In this document: one piece after another, positions 1 to 8,012 of the stretch
How positions within the stretch are numbered: the first letter of the stretch is position 1
Layout of the letters: each line of letters starts with the position of its first letter
Assembly (NCBI GenBank): GCA_025923195.1
Contig: JAICGJ010000024.1
Location: forward strand, 1 to 43,092
Direction of reading: 5' to 3'
Length of the DNA: 43,092 nt
Origin: Chryseolinea sp.
Lineage (GTDB): Bacteria; Bacteroidota; Bacteroidia; Cytophagales; Cyclobacteriaceae
The notes under the pieces: model-generated
Databases searched by the model: none
What the model saw: the letters and a program-made list of their open reading frames with translations, nothing else
Told to the model about the DNA's origin: nothing
Translations under genes and position numbers: made by a program

Positions 1-480
1 AATCGCAGTATGCAGGCGGCTTCTTCAGTGCAGAATTTTGTCGAAGATCATGCTGGATCCATAGTTGTGCCCTACTACTCTTCAAGAAATCTTCAATTTC
101 AATTCTTGCTTTCCGTGTTAGTTCCTTATCGTACTCAAATGTCGGAAATCTGTTTAACGTGCGTTCCTCCGCATAATGGTAGAGGTCACCCGACAAGATA
201 ACAAGCCCCGTGTTCTCTTATTTAACCCAAGTGCCCTGGTGTATGTCCTGGAGTTGATTTGAGTATGACTTTACCATCACCAAATACATCATGCTCATTT
301 GAAGAAAGTAATTGTATTTTGTTTTTTCTAAGCGAAGCATATGTTGAAGGCCACGTGACCTTAGGAGGTTCAATCGAATACATGGCATCATACTCTCGGT
401 TTACTTACCAGCCAGGTTGCACTTGAAAATGCATTGGCACTGCCCGTGTGGTCGTAGATAAAGCCCAATCGAAATAATTC
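1..480 (-). pseudogene. Truncated, frameshifted metallo-beta-lactamase-fold lactonase
   Basis: Reading the minus strand and joining three frames gives a continuous match to the metallo-beta-lactamase fold, closest in style to N-acyl-homoserine-lactonase family proteins. Visible in order are DHTGSANAF (end of the HxHxDH region), EYDAMYS, FGDGKVILKSTPGHTPGH (the third metal-ligand His motif), ILSGDLYHY (bridging Asp) and LWIQHDL (last metal His). The frame shifts near 396, and again between about 236 and 217, where both candidate frames hit TAA stops (222-224 and 218-220). The first two His of HxHxDH are not present (LGFIYDH), and roughly the N-terminal 100 residues expected for the family are absent. 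The 3' end runs to the window edge. It lies directly downstream of acylphosphatase on the same strand. I am confident it is a decayed gene; the exact subfamily is less certain. Confidence 0.8.
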
Positions 481-491
481 AAAACCAAAAT

Positions 492-761
492 TCATCGTAG
501 AATAAAAAATCCCTTTAGGTTTTGTATCGTACCTTCAAGAATATCACAGCGGTCTATCCTGCTTAATTTAGGGCCCCTCCGGCACCACTCGACGAATTGA
601 TCTACCGATTCTTCGTCTCCTTCCGCCTCGATGGAAACGCTGCCATCTTCATTGTTACGGACACTACCGTGGATGCGAAATTCGTCAGCTTTCTGCTTCG
701 CGGATGCTCTAAAGAAGACACCTTGAACTCTACCCGAAACCCTGATCAAAACGTGTTTCAT
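492..761 (-). CDS. acyP: Acylphosphatase
   Basis: This is a small cytosolic enzyme hydrolysing the carboxyl-phosphate bond of acyl phosphates. At 89 residues it has the normal family length. It shows the N-terminal signature RVQGVFFRAS, whose last Arg is the phosphate-binding residue, and GSVRNNEDGSV, which carries the catalytic Asn. It starts 16 bp after the stop of the aldehyde dehydrogenase gene on the same strand, so it is probably the third cistron of a deoC-aldehyde dehydrogenase-acyP operon. Association with an enzyme of the glyceraldehyde-3-phosphate dehydrogenase type is suggestive, because acylphosphatase can hydrolyse 1,3-bisphosphoglycerate, but this link is an inference. Confidence 0.93.
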   Translation of the reverse strand: MKHVLIRVSGRVQGVFFRASAKQKADEFRIHGSVRNNEDGSVSIEAEGDEESVDQFVEWCRRGPKLSRIDRCDILEGTIQNLKGFFILR

Positions 762-777
762 TATAAATACATCACGC

Positions 778-2397
778 CTAGAAGATATAGTCTGTACTTA
801 GAAAAGCTGATTCGCGATTACGAATTATCGTACTTATGATCTGTTTATTGGACTCCGTGCTTTTTGTTGCCACTAAAGTTCTGATAGAAAACACTCGCAG
901 GGCATCTGCAATGGACAGAGTTCCTTCAGCTGAATCCTTCCTTCCATTGAATGGAAATGTATCAGGCCCCCGCTGACTTTGCGCGTTCACGTTAATTCGG
1001 CCTACCTGATTTACAAACGCATCCATGATTCTTGCTACACGTTTAGAGTCTGTTCCGAAAATACTGACCTGTTGGCCAAAGTTGGAGTTCACGACGTACT
1101 TGATTGGTTCAGTATCGTCGCTAAAGGGTACGATTGGAATTACAGGGCCAAACTGTTCCTCAGAATAAACCCGCATTTTCTCATTGACAGGATAGAGTAC
1201 TGCTGGAAAGAAGAAAGTGTATTCATGGTAAGCACCATTTTCATTTACAACGGTGGCGCCATGTGCCCTTGCATCCTCAACCAACTCCTTTAGGTAGCCT
1301 ACCTTTCCCGGCTCCGGCAAGGGGGTTAGTGCGACACCATCATCCCAAGGCATTCCGGGTTTTAATTTGCTCACCAGAGCATTGAAGCGATTGATGAACT
1401 CCTCTACGATAGTGTCATGAACGAACAAAATCTTTAATGCCGTACAGCGCTGTCCATTAAACGAAAGCGTTCCAGCAATGCATTCGTTAACAGCATTATC
1501 AAGGTCGGCATCTGGTAGCACGATAGCAGGATTCTTTGCATCAAGTCCTAGAATTGCCTTCAGGCGATGCGGCTTTGGATGCAGTCTTTTCAAATCATTC
1601 GCCCCTTTGTTTGTCCCGATAAACGCAAAGACATCGATCTTTCCTGATTCCATGAGTGCACCCACGGTTTCCCTCCCCCGTCCGTAAATAATATTTATGA
1701 CACCAGGTGGAAAGCTTTTTTGGAACGATTCAAGCAATGGACGAATTAAAAGGACACCGTATTTTGCTGGTTTAAATACGACAGTGTTTCCCATAATTAA
1801 GGCAGGGATCAACGTGGTAAAAGTCTCATTTAAGGGATAATTATAAGGGCCCATGCAAAGGGAAACTCCCAGCGGCACGCGACGAATTTGTGCCATGAAG
1901 CCTTGTTCTTCAACCAACTTGGCCGAGTTCCTGTCCAATTCTTTGTAAGCTTTTATTGTTTCTACAATATAGTCGCATGTGCGATCAAATTCCCGTTCCG
2001 AATCTTTTAAGGATTTTCCTATTTCCCACATCAGGAGCGTCACTACCTCGTTCCGTCTGTTACGCATGCTTTTCAGAAAATCTTCTACATGTTCAATGCG
2101 ATCCACCACGCTCATGGTGGGCCATAGTCCGTTGCCGAGGTTGTATGCATTTACCGCCGCGTCTAAAGCCTCCAGGGATTCCTTTGCAGTTAAGAGCGGC
2201 GTCCTCCCGAGTATCTTTTGACTGGACTCGTCGCCCTTTCTCAAATAGATGGGACTCAGCACGGGGTTAAGACTACCCTGCCAAATCTTGAGTTCCCCAT
2301 TGATCAGATATTCCCGCTGTTCAATCGGCTCTTGAATTCGAAATGGTTGAGGAATTCTTTCCTCCGATGAGAAAATAGTTTCTATTTGAATGCCCAT
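778..2397 (-). CDS. GapN-like NADP-dependent aldehyde dehydrogenase with altered general-base motif
   Basis: This is an aldehyde dehydrogenase superfamily protein of 539 residues, most like non-phosphorylating NADP-dependent glyceraldehyde-3-phosphate dehydrogenase. Seen are the oxyanion Asn in GPYNYPLNE, the cofactor loop GNTVVFKPAKYG, the nucleophile in FNGQRCT (Cys318) and the C-terminal EEQFGPVIPIVPF. The usual general-base motif ELGGK reads LGLDAK, so the position 34 residues before the Cys, normally Glu, is Gly284; an Asp lies two residues later. The start is ATG at 2397, forming TGATG with the deoC stop; a GTG one codon upstream is possible. Coupling to deoC, whose product is glyceraldehyde 3-phosphate, supports GAP as substrate by inference. 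Activity may be non-canonical. Confidence 0.82.
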   Translation of the reverse strand: MGIQIETIFSSEERIPQPFRIQEPIEQREYLINGELKIWQGSLNPVLSPIYLRKGDESSQKILGRTPLLTAKESLEALDAAVNAYNLGNGLWPTMSVVDRIEHVEDFLKSMRNRRNEVVTLLMWEIGKSLKDSEREFDRTCDYIVETIKAYKELDRNSAKLVEEQGFMAQIRRVPLGVSLCMGPYNYPLNETFTTLIPALIMGNTVVFKPAKYGVLLIRPLLESFQKSFPPGVINIIYGRGRETVGALMESGKIDVFAFIGTNKGANDLKRLHPKPHRLKAILGLDAKNPAIVLPDADLDNAVNECIAGTLSFNGQRCTALKILFVHDTIVEEFINRFNALVSKLKPGMPWDDGVALTPLPEPGKVGYLKELVEDARAHGATVVNENGAYHEYTFFFPAVLYPVNEKMRVYSEEQFGPVIPIVPFSDDTEPIKYVVNSNFGQQVSIFGTDSKRVARIMDAFVNQVGRINVNAQSQRGPDTFPFNGRKDSAEGTLSIADALRVFSIRTLVATKSTESNKQIISTIIRNRESAFLSTDYIF

Positions 2398-3056
2398 CAC
2401 GTTTGCGTATTGGTTGGTGTTAATATTGAAATACCGGCTGATGTTCCGATTCGGGTGGCTCCAGCTTCGATTAATTTTCTGGCTTGTTCATAAGTCTTAA
2501 TTCCTCCTGAAGCCTTGATCCCCACATTAGTGGGTAGGGCTTTTTTCATCGTGATTATGTGTTCAACAGAGGCTCCCGCACTTGCAAAACCAGTAGATGT
2601 CTTCAAGAAATCCACTCCCGCGTCAGCGCACATCTTACACGCAGTCTGCAACTCTAATTCTGAAAGATACGCACACTCTACGATTACTTTCAAAAGTTTC
2701 TCCTGGTTGTGTACAAGTGAAGAACATTTGGCAATCTCTACCTTAGTCCACGGAAGGTTGCTCTTAAAGGAACTAATATTCCAAACTATATCGATTTCAT
2801 CCGCTCCGTTATCGATGGCGCGCTGAATTTCATCGAGTTTAGTTTCAGTCATGTTATACCCGAACGGAAAGCCTGCAACCGTAGTTAAGATAATTTTCTC
2901 ATTTCCAATTTCGCGCTTTGCTCTTTTTACCCAAAATGGTGGGACACAGACGCCCAATAGCCGGGACTGTCTGGCTTCTTCCACTAATCTATCAATGTCG
3001 CTAATGCTAAGGGTAGGCTGCAAGTTGGTATGCTCGATGTAAACGCGGAGGTCCAT
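2397..3056 (-). CDS. deoC: Deoxyribose-phosphate aldolase
   Basis: This class I aldolase cleaves 2-deoxyribose 5-phosphate into acetaldehyde and glyceraldehyde 3-phosphate in deoxynucleoside catabolism. The 219-residue length is normal for the family. The TIM-barrel landmarks are present: ADEIDIVWN with catalytic Asp89, the Schiff-base Lys152 in FLKTSTGF, and Lys181 in GIKASGGIK. Its stop codon overlaps the start of the aldehyde dehydrogenase gene (TGATG), so the two are translationally coupled. Both products, an aldehyde and glyceraldehyde 3-phosphate, are plausible substrates for the downstream dehydrogenase. No clear TAnnTTTG box was found in the 150 bp upstream. Confidence 0.95.
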   Translation of the reverse strand: MDLRVYIEHTNLQPTLSISDIDRLVEEARQSRLLGVCVPPFWVKRAKREIGNEKIILTTVAGFPFGYNMTETKLDEIQRAIDNGADEIDIVWNISSFKSNLPWTKVEIAKCSSLVHNQEKLLKVIVECAYLSELELQTACKMCADAGVDFLKTSTGFASAGASVEHIITMKKALPTNVGIKASGGIKTYEQARKLIEAGATRIGTSAGISILTPTNTQT

Positions 3057-3206
3057 ATACCTAAGTTAATAGGTGGGAATTTAAACAAGAGTAGAAAAGC
3101 AAAATTTATTGCACTTGAACTACCAGGTGTTATTCGCGGGAAGCGTATGGTTAAAAGGAAATTTCCACGATACCGGTATAGATAGGCGCACGAGAGCGTT
3201 AATCAC

Positions 3207-3569
3207 TTAATGCCTGATGCCGCACTCTTTGCAGAATTTCATTTTGTGTGGTGGCCGTTTCTTAGGTGGACGCTTGTGCCCAAAATATGTGGGGTCAGAG
3301 TATTGAGGAGTCATCAGCATCTTCTCATTTTTTCGTCTTGTCTTAGCAAAGGCTTCAACGCGTTCGTAGTATTCTCTCTCGCTGTTGTACGTTGGCCCCC
3401 TTGATTCGGTTCGTTTCCGCGCTTCCTTGGGGACATGACGTTCCTTAGGCAACGGATCCAACGAGGTAGGTCCAAGTTCAGCGTCAGCTTCCTTCTTTTG
3501 TCTTCGCGATTGAGCGGACGCAGCGCTGACTATTAAAACCAATAGTAATATTGAAGCTATAACTCTCAT
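3207..3569 (-). CDS. Small basic secreted protein with C-terminal CxxC
   Basis: The 120-residue protein has a clear Sec signal peptide (MRVIASILLLVLIVSAASAQ, cleavage after Ala-Gln). The mature part is rich in Lys, Arg, Glu and Pro, has no further membrane segment, and contains a Tyr/Pro stretch (MMTP-like region around residues 84-98: MLMTPQYSDPTYFGHK) followed by KRPPKKRPPHK and a terminal CKEC. I do not recognise the family. The pair of cysteines in an otherwise Cys-free mature protein suggests a disulfide or metal site. It lies between deoC and the nuclease-fold gene, all on the minus strand, with gaps of about 130-150 bp, so co-transcription is uncertain. Confidence 0.7.
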   Translation of the reverse strand: MRVIASILLLVLIVSAASAQSRRQKKEADAELGPTSLDPLPKERHVPKEARKRTESRGPTYNSEREYYERVEAFAKTRRKNEKMLMTPQYSDPTYFGHKRPPKKRPPHKMKFCKECGIRH

Positions 3570-3703
3570 CTCAGGTACAAGATAAAACTATTTACCTGAT
3601 TAAATATTGTGTTTTAGAACGCATTATTCGCGTGGATGACCGACATCGGAAAAAGAAAACTGTCCACATTATTCCAGTATATTTTCCCGACGCTTTTTTC
3701 CTT

Positions 3704-4258
3704 TCACCGGATCTTCGGCTTTGCCATAGCCTGTTGCCGACGATAGGTCCAGGGAGGCACGGGACTTTGCTGTTTCCAAAGGCCCTTTCCTTTCCGTTGC
3801 GCCCACGTTTTGTAGGGCTCCAGGTCTTTTGACCCATTTTCCGAAGTCCAGGCCAAACCCTCTTTCAGCAATTCCACTCTAAGATCCACTCCATTAACGA
3901 CCTTGACAATTGCAATGTGGTTTCCGGAGCGGTCTCTTCCTTTAATTTCCAATTCTACGTCCTTCTTTAACACCATTTCTTCAAGAAATGCTTTTGCGTC
4001 GTGTCCATATTCCTGACCCATCTCCGGACAATCGATACCCTCGAGCGATACCGTAAGCTTTTTGTTCTCGGGTACGGTGACTTCGATGGTGTTGCCGTCG
4101 ATGACTGAGGTCACCTTGCCGACTAGGTTAGTGTGTGCGCGAGCACCAAGTGATATTAATAGGCAAAAGAGTATTGGCATTAAAAGTCTTTCTGCAGCAG
4201 AATAAAAATGACTTTTTGCACCCACTCGCAATGCACACAATTTCCTTAACCGATTCAT
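3704..4258 (-). CDS. Secreted staphylococcal-nuclease-fold (SNase) protein lacking catalytic arginines
   Basis: The 184-residue protein has an N-terminal hydrophobic export segment around residues 27-41 followed by an SNase-like OB fold. Seen are the calcium-site residues of VIDGNTIEV (Asp54) and GIDCPE (Asp76, Glu79), an AKAFLEEMVL helix, the domain-closing LLKEGLAW, and a C-terminal GLWKQ. The two arginines required for phosphodiester cleavage in staphylococcal nuclease are replaced: the position eight residues before Glu79 is Ser71, and the Arg of the usual DxxGR motif is Asn113. The start at 4258 is supported by an unusually good Shine-Dalgarno (AAAGGAG) about 9 nt upstream; an internal Met27 (4180) would give a shorter signal peptide. 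It may bind nucleic acid or another ligand without cleaving, which is an inference. Confidence 0.8.
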   Translation of the reverse strand: MNRLRKLCALRVGAKSHFYSAAERLLMPILFCLLISLGARAHTNLVGKVTSVIDGNTIEVTVPENKKLTVSLEGIDCPEMGQEYGHDAKAFLEEMVLKKDVELEIKGRDRSGNHIAIVKVVNGVDLRVELLKEGLAWTSENGSKDLEPYKTWAQRKGKGLWKQQSPVPPWTYRRQQAMAKPKIR

Positions 4259-4409
4259 AGGGTTGTCTCCTTTCTCAACTAAAATACTTTGAAATCTTTA
4301 ATACGTGAGGAGCAAAAACCTCACCAGACAAAAATTGAAGGGGAGAAACAATAAATCTTAATAAATTCAGTTAACCGTCAACGGCTAGCATACTGGTAGA
4401 CGTCGCCCG

Positions 4410-7400
4410 TTACTTAACACAATATTTATCAATTTGAAAACGGGCTTTATCGTCACCGTACTCGACTGCTTTCCGCCAGTCGAAGCAGGCCTTCGCAGTT
4501 TGCTTTAACTGGTAATAAAAATTGCCACGTTGCTTATAATACATTGCATTTTTAGGTTCAATACGAATGGCTTCATCCATGTCAGACACGCCAGCACCAA
4601 AATCATCAAGCTGCGATTTACAGGTTGCCCGGTTATAGTAAGCCAATCCATCCTCTGGATTCAATTGAATCACTTTGTTGTAGTCAAGCATTGCCCCCTC
4701 GTAATCTTCGAGTCCTTCTTTGATCAGAGCCCTGTTGAAGTGTGCGTCTGCATTTTTCGGGTCGATGTCTAACGCCTTGTTTAATGAGGTCACAGCCGAC
4801 TTCACGTCCTCTAATGCGATGTACGCCCGGCCTCGATTCAAGTACAGCGACACCGTATTTTCGCCGGCTTTTTCAGCGCTCTCAAAGTCAGTTAATGCGC
4901 CCTGGAAATCTTCCTCTTCCATCCGCATAAGCCCTCTTTTAAAGAAGACTTGCTTATCATTTACGCCTGCATCAATGAGCTTATCGTAATATTCACGTGC
5001 AGGTGGAAACTTTTGAACATTATAGTAACTGTCCCCGAGCCAACGATACAACTCCGGATCCGGCTTTTCAACCAGCTTCTCAACATCCCTAAAATCCCGA
5101 ATGGCCTCCTCAAACTTTTTGGTCATAAAGTACGCCTGCCCCCTGTTGTCATATGCTTTGGTATATGTCTTTCTTCGGTCAATAGCTCGGGAAAAATCGG
5201 CGATGGCAGCTACATAGTTTTCTTTTCTAAAATGAGCCTTGCCTCTGTTGTTGTATAAAACGGGATCATCGAGACCAAGTGTGGCAGCCTGTGTATAATC
5301 CTCAATCGCTTCAGTCAGATCGTCGGCCATAAACCGGGCATCGCCTCTATGAAAGAAAGCGATTGAAAGTTTAGGATCCTTCTCAATTGCTAACGTAAAA
5401 TCTTTAACGGCTTCGCCAATGTTCTTCATTTCATAACGACAGTGCCCGCGCATATCGAAAGCGTTGGCAGTTCCAACACCCGAATTTATAGCCTTGTCCA
5501 GATCTGTAAATGCTCCGCTATAGTCTTTCAGCATATACTTGGCCACGCCGCGTTTGAGGAATAGATCAGGATCATTTACTCTTCCCTCGATAGCTTTGTT
5601 TAGATCGGGAATAGATTTTTCATACTCCTTCAATTCAACATAAGAGCTGCCGCGCGCTGTATAGACATCAATATTGTTGTTCGAATTTTCAATCGCCTTC
5701 GTCAAAGCCTCAACTGCGCCCTTTGCATCCTTCGTGTGGTATTTTGAGATCCCCAAGACAGCAAATTCATCGCCGCCTGCTTCATTCCGCGAAGCAACGA
5801 TTGCCAGATCCGATATTACGCCGGGGTATGCTTTGAGCTGATAGCGCGCGGCAGCTCGATTTTTGAGTGCCTGTGTATAATCAGGTTTGATACCCAATGC
5901 GCGGTCGAAGTCTTGAATAGATTCGTTCACCATACCGGCATTCAGCTTGGCCTTTCCACGATTATTGAATATGATTTCGTCGTTAGCACCCAGCGCAATA
6001 GCATTGTCATACGCTTCGATTGCGCTATTGAAGTTATTGGCCTTGAAGCGGGCATTGCCTAGAGCATAATAGACTTCTTTGTTCTTACTTCCGGCAGCCG
6101 CCGCCTTTTCCAAATTAGGCAGCGCCTCCATCTCTTTTTGAATGCTCACATAAGAGAGTCCAAGCGCTTCAAAAATCAAGAAGTCGGGTTTGCCGAGCCG
6201 CAGGTATTTTTCCAGATCACCTATCGCCGGACTAAATTGCTTTAGCGCAAATGAAGACAAGCCGCGCTTCATATACAGGTCAGCTTCCTTTTCTCCCGAC
6301 AATTCAGCAGCAGTTAATGCGTCAATTGCTCCTTTGCTATCTCCGGCTTCGTACATGAGATATCCAGTGTACAGCGAGATTTTGCCGTCTTTTATTCCCA
6401 ATTGTGAAGCTTTGTCCAGGTAAGTCCGGGCCAAGTCCTTTTTTGCAAGTAAGTAGTTGGAGATGCCAAGCATTTTCACAACTTCTGATGTTTCACCTTC
6501 TGTGGCTTTCGCTTTCTCAAGATCCGCACACACTCCGGCATAATCCTTCAATGCGAACTTTGCTATTCCCCGATTTAATAACGCCTTGCCATAGCCAGAG
6601 TTGAGCTGAATCGCCTTGTCATAGTCAGAGATGGATCCGGCGATGTCATTTGAATTATATTTCGCTTTGCCGCGGTTGTTGAACAACATTGCCTCGTTTG
6701 CGCCAAGACTAACTGCATTGTCGTAATTTTTTATTGCACCGGCAAAATCATCTTTCATAAACTTCAAGTCGCCAAAGTTCTGGTAGGCTTCGGCGTCTTT
6801 GGCTCCAAGTGAAAGAGCTTTCTCAAGATCCTTCATTGAATTCTCGAAATCCTTCTGAACAAACTCTGCCTTTCCTTTGTACAAATACGCATCTTGTGAG
6901 TTCACACCACTGTCGATGGCACGTCCTATGGATTCGATGGCAGCCGCATACTCTTTATTTTTGTATTGACATACACCTAGCTGATAGAACACATCCTTAT
7001 CATTTACACCCATGGATAGGGAAGCTGATAGTGCCTTTGTTGCTTCAGTGCAGTTATTCAGTTGTGCATAACTCAGCCCAAGTATTCGGAATACATCCTT
7101 ATCGCGTAAATTTTTTTGAACTGCTTTGTCCAACGATTCAGCGGCCCCTTTATAATCCTGCAATGTATATTTTGCAATACCCACCTTTTGATGGATCTCC
7201 ACGTCGTTTCTTCCTGTTGACAGCAATTTTTCAAAATCGGAAACACTTCCGTTCCAATCTTCAATCTTGTATTTCGCCTCCGCTCGATTTTCAATAGCCT
7301 TATCGTAGTTTGAATTAACCTCGAGGGCTTTATCGAAATCAGCAATCGCGTCTTTATAATCCTGTAAATTAAATTTAGCCTGGCCGCGATTGTTGAATAG

Positions 7401-7886
7401 CACGGCATCTGCTTTCCCTGTGGCAATTGCTCTGTCATAATTATTGATGGCATCGCGGTAGTTTTCCATCCTGAATTGAGCATTGCCGAGATTAACAAAA
7501 GTTTCATATTGTTTTGCCCCCATACTCACTGCTTTGTCAAGGTCAATAGCCGCACCTTCATAGTCATTCAAGTGGTACTTTGTGTTGCCACGGTATTCAA
7601 ACAATTCAACTGAGTTGACTCTGGCTTTTACAGCGTCGTCCAGATCTGATTTTGCTTTGTCATAATTTTTCAAATGATAGTGAGCGATCCCGCGTTTTAC
7701 ATACACTTCCTTATTGGAAAAACCAGCATTTATAAGTTGAGTAAATTGAACGGAAGCATCACTGTAGTCCTCTGCGTCTAATTTTTTCAATGCCGATTTC
7801 CATCGGACCTCGTGAAGTGAATCTGTGTTTTGAGCGAAGGAATAAGAAGTTAAAAAAATAAATCCTGCGAGGAATTTAATACTCAT
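4410..7886 (-). CDS. Giant secreted TPR protein with 238-residue super-repeats
   Basis: The 1158-residue protein begins with a signal peptide (MSIKFLAGFIFLTSYSFAQ) and is then almost entirely 34-residue tetratricopeptide repeats, about 33 in number, with no other recognisable domain. Above the 34-residue period lies a second period of exactly 238 residues (7 x 34). The FNNRGKAK-type repeat occurs at residues 164, 402, 640 and 878; the following NRxxAxY repeat at 200, 438, 676 and 914; the preceding GxAxF repeat at 134, 372, 610 and 848. The protein therefore arose by duplicating a seven-repeat block without indels. It should form a long superhelical protein-binding scaffold in the periplasm or outside the outer membrane. 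The gene stands alone on the minus strand; the partner is unknown. Confidence 0.9.
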   Translation of the reverse strand: MSIKFLAGFIFLTSYSFAQNTDSLHEVRWKSALKKLDAEDYSDASVQFTQLINAGFSNKEVYVKRGIAHYHLKNYDKAKSDLDDAVKARVNSVELFEYRGNTKYHLNDYEGAAIDLDKAVSMGAKQYETFVNLGNAQFRMENYRDAINNYDRAIATGKADAVLFNNRGQAKFNLQDYKDAIADFDKALEVNSNYDKAIENRAEAKYKIEDWNGSVSDFEKLLSTGRNDVEIHQKVGIAKYTLQDYKGAAESLDKAVQKNLRDKDVFRILGLSYAQLNNCTEATKALSASLSMGVNDKDVFYQLGVCQYKNKEYAAAIESIGRAIDSGVNSQDAYLYKGKAEFVQKDFENSMKDLEKALSLGAKDAEAYQNFGDLKFMKDDFAGAIKNYDNAVSLGANEAMLFNNRGKAKYNSNDIAGSISDYDKAIQLNSGYGKALLNRGIAKFALKDYAGVCADLEKAKATEGETSEVVKMLGISNYLLAKKDLARTYLDKASQLGIKDGKISLYTGYLMYEAGDSKGAIDALTAAELSGEKEADLYMKRGLSSFALKQFSPAIGDLEKYLRLGKPDFLIFEALGLSYVSIQKEMEALPNLEKAAAAGSKNKEVYYALGNARFKANNFNSAIEAYDNAIALGANDEIIFNNRGKAKLNAGMVNESIQDFDRALGIKPDYTQALKNRAAARYQLKAYPGVISDLAIVASRNEAGGDEFAVLGISKYHTKDAKGAVEALTKAIENSNNNIDVYTARGSSYVELKEYEKSIPDLNKAIEGRVNDPDLFLKRGVAKYMLKDYSGAFTDLDKAINSGVGTANAFDMRGHCRYEMKNIGEAVKDFTLAIEKDPKLSIAFFHRGDARFMADDLTEAIEDYTQAATLGLDDPVLYNNRGKAHFRKENYVAAIADFSRAIDRRKTYTKAYDNRGQAYFMTKKFEEAIRDFRDVEKLVEKPDPELYRWLGDSYYNVQKFPPAREYYDKLIDAGVNDKQVFFKRGLMRMEEEDFQGALTDFESAEKAGENTVSLYLNRGRAYIALEDVKSAVTSLNKALDIDPKNADAHFNRALIKEGLEDYEGAMLDYNKVIQLNPEDGLAYYNRATCKSQLDDFGAGVSDMDEAIRIEPKNAMYYKQRGNFYYQLKQTAKACFDWRKAVEYGDDKARFQIDKYCVK

Positions 7887-8012
7887 AATTAGCCAAAAAT
7901 GATGGATTGTAAATTTATTAAATCCACTTAAGATTGAAGAATATAGGATCGCATGCGACAGGTTATCGCTTGTAAGAAATTACGTGATAAGCAAAAAAAT
8001 TGAAGGTTCGGT

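Noticed and set aside
10-201. 63-codon plus-strand open frame
   Set aside because: It lies antisense to the decayed lactonase gene and its product resembles nothing; the minus-strand reading explains the sequence.
778-2400. GTG at 2400 as start of the aldehyde dehydrogenase
   Set aside because: The adjacent ATG at 2397 forms a standard TGATG coupling with deoC; the difference is one residue.
4410-7886. The internal repeats read as a DNA-level tandem repeat or CRISPR-like array
   Set aside because: The period is 34 codons and conserved at the protein level only; it is a TPR protein, not a spacer array.
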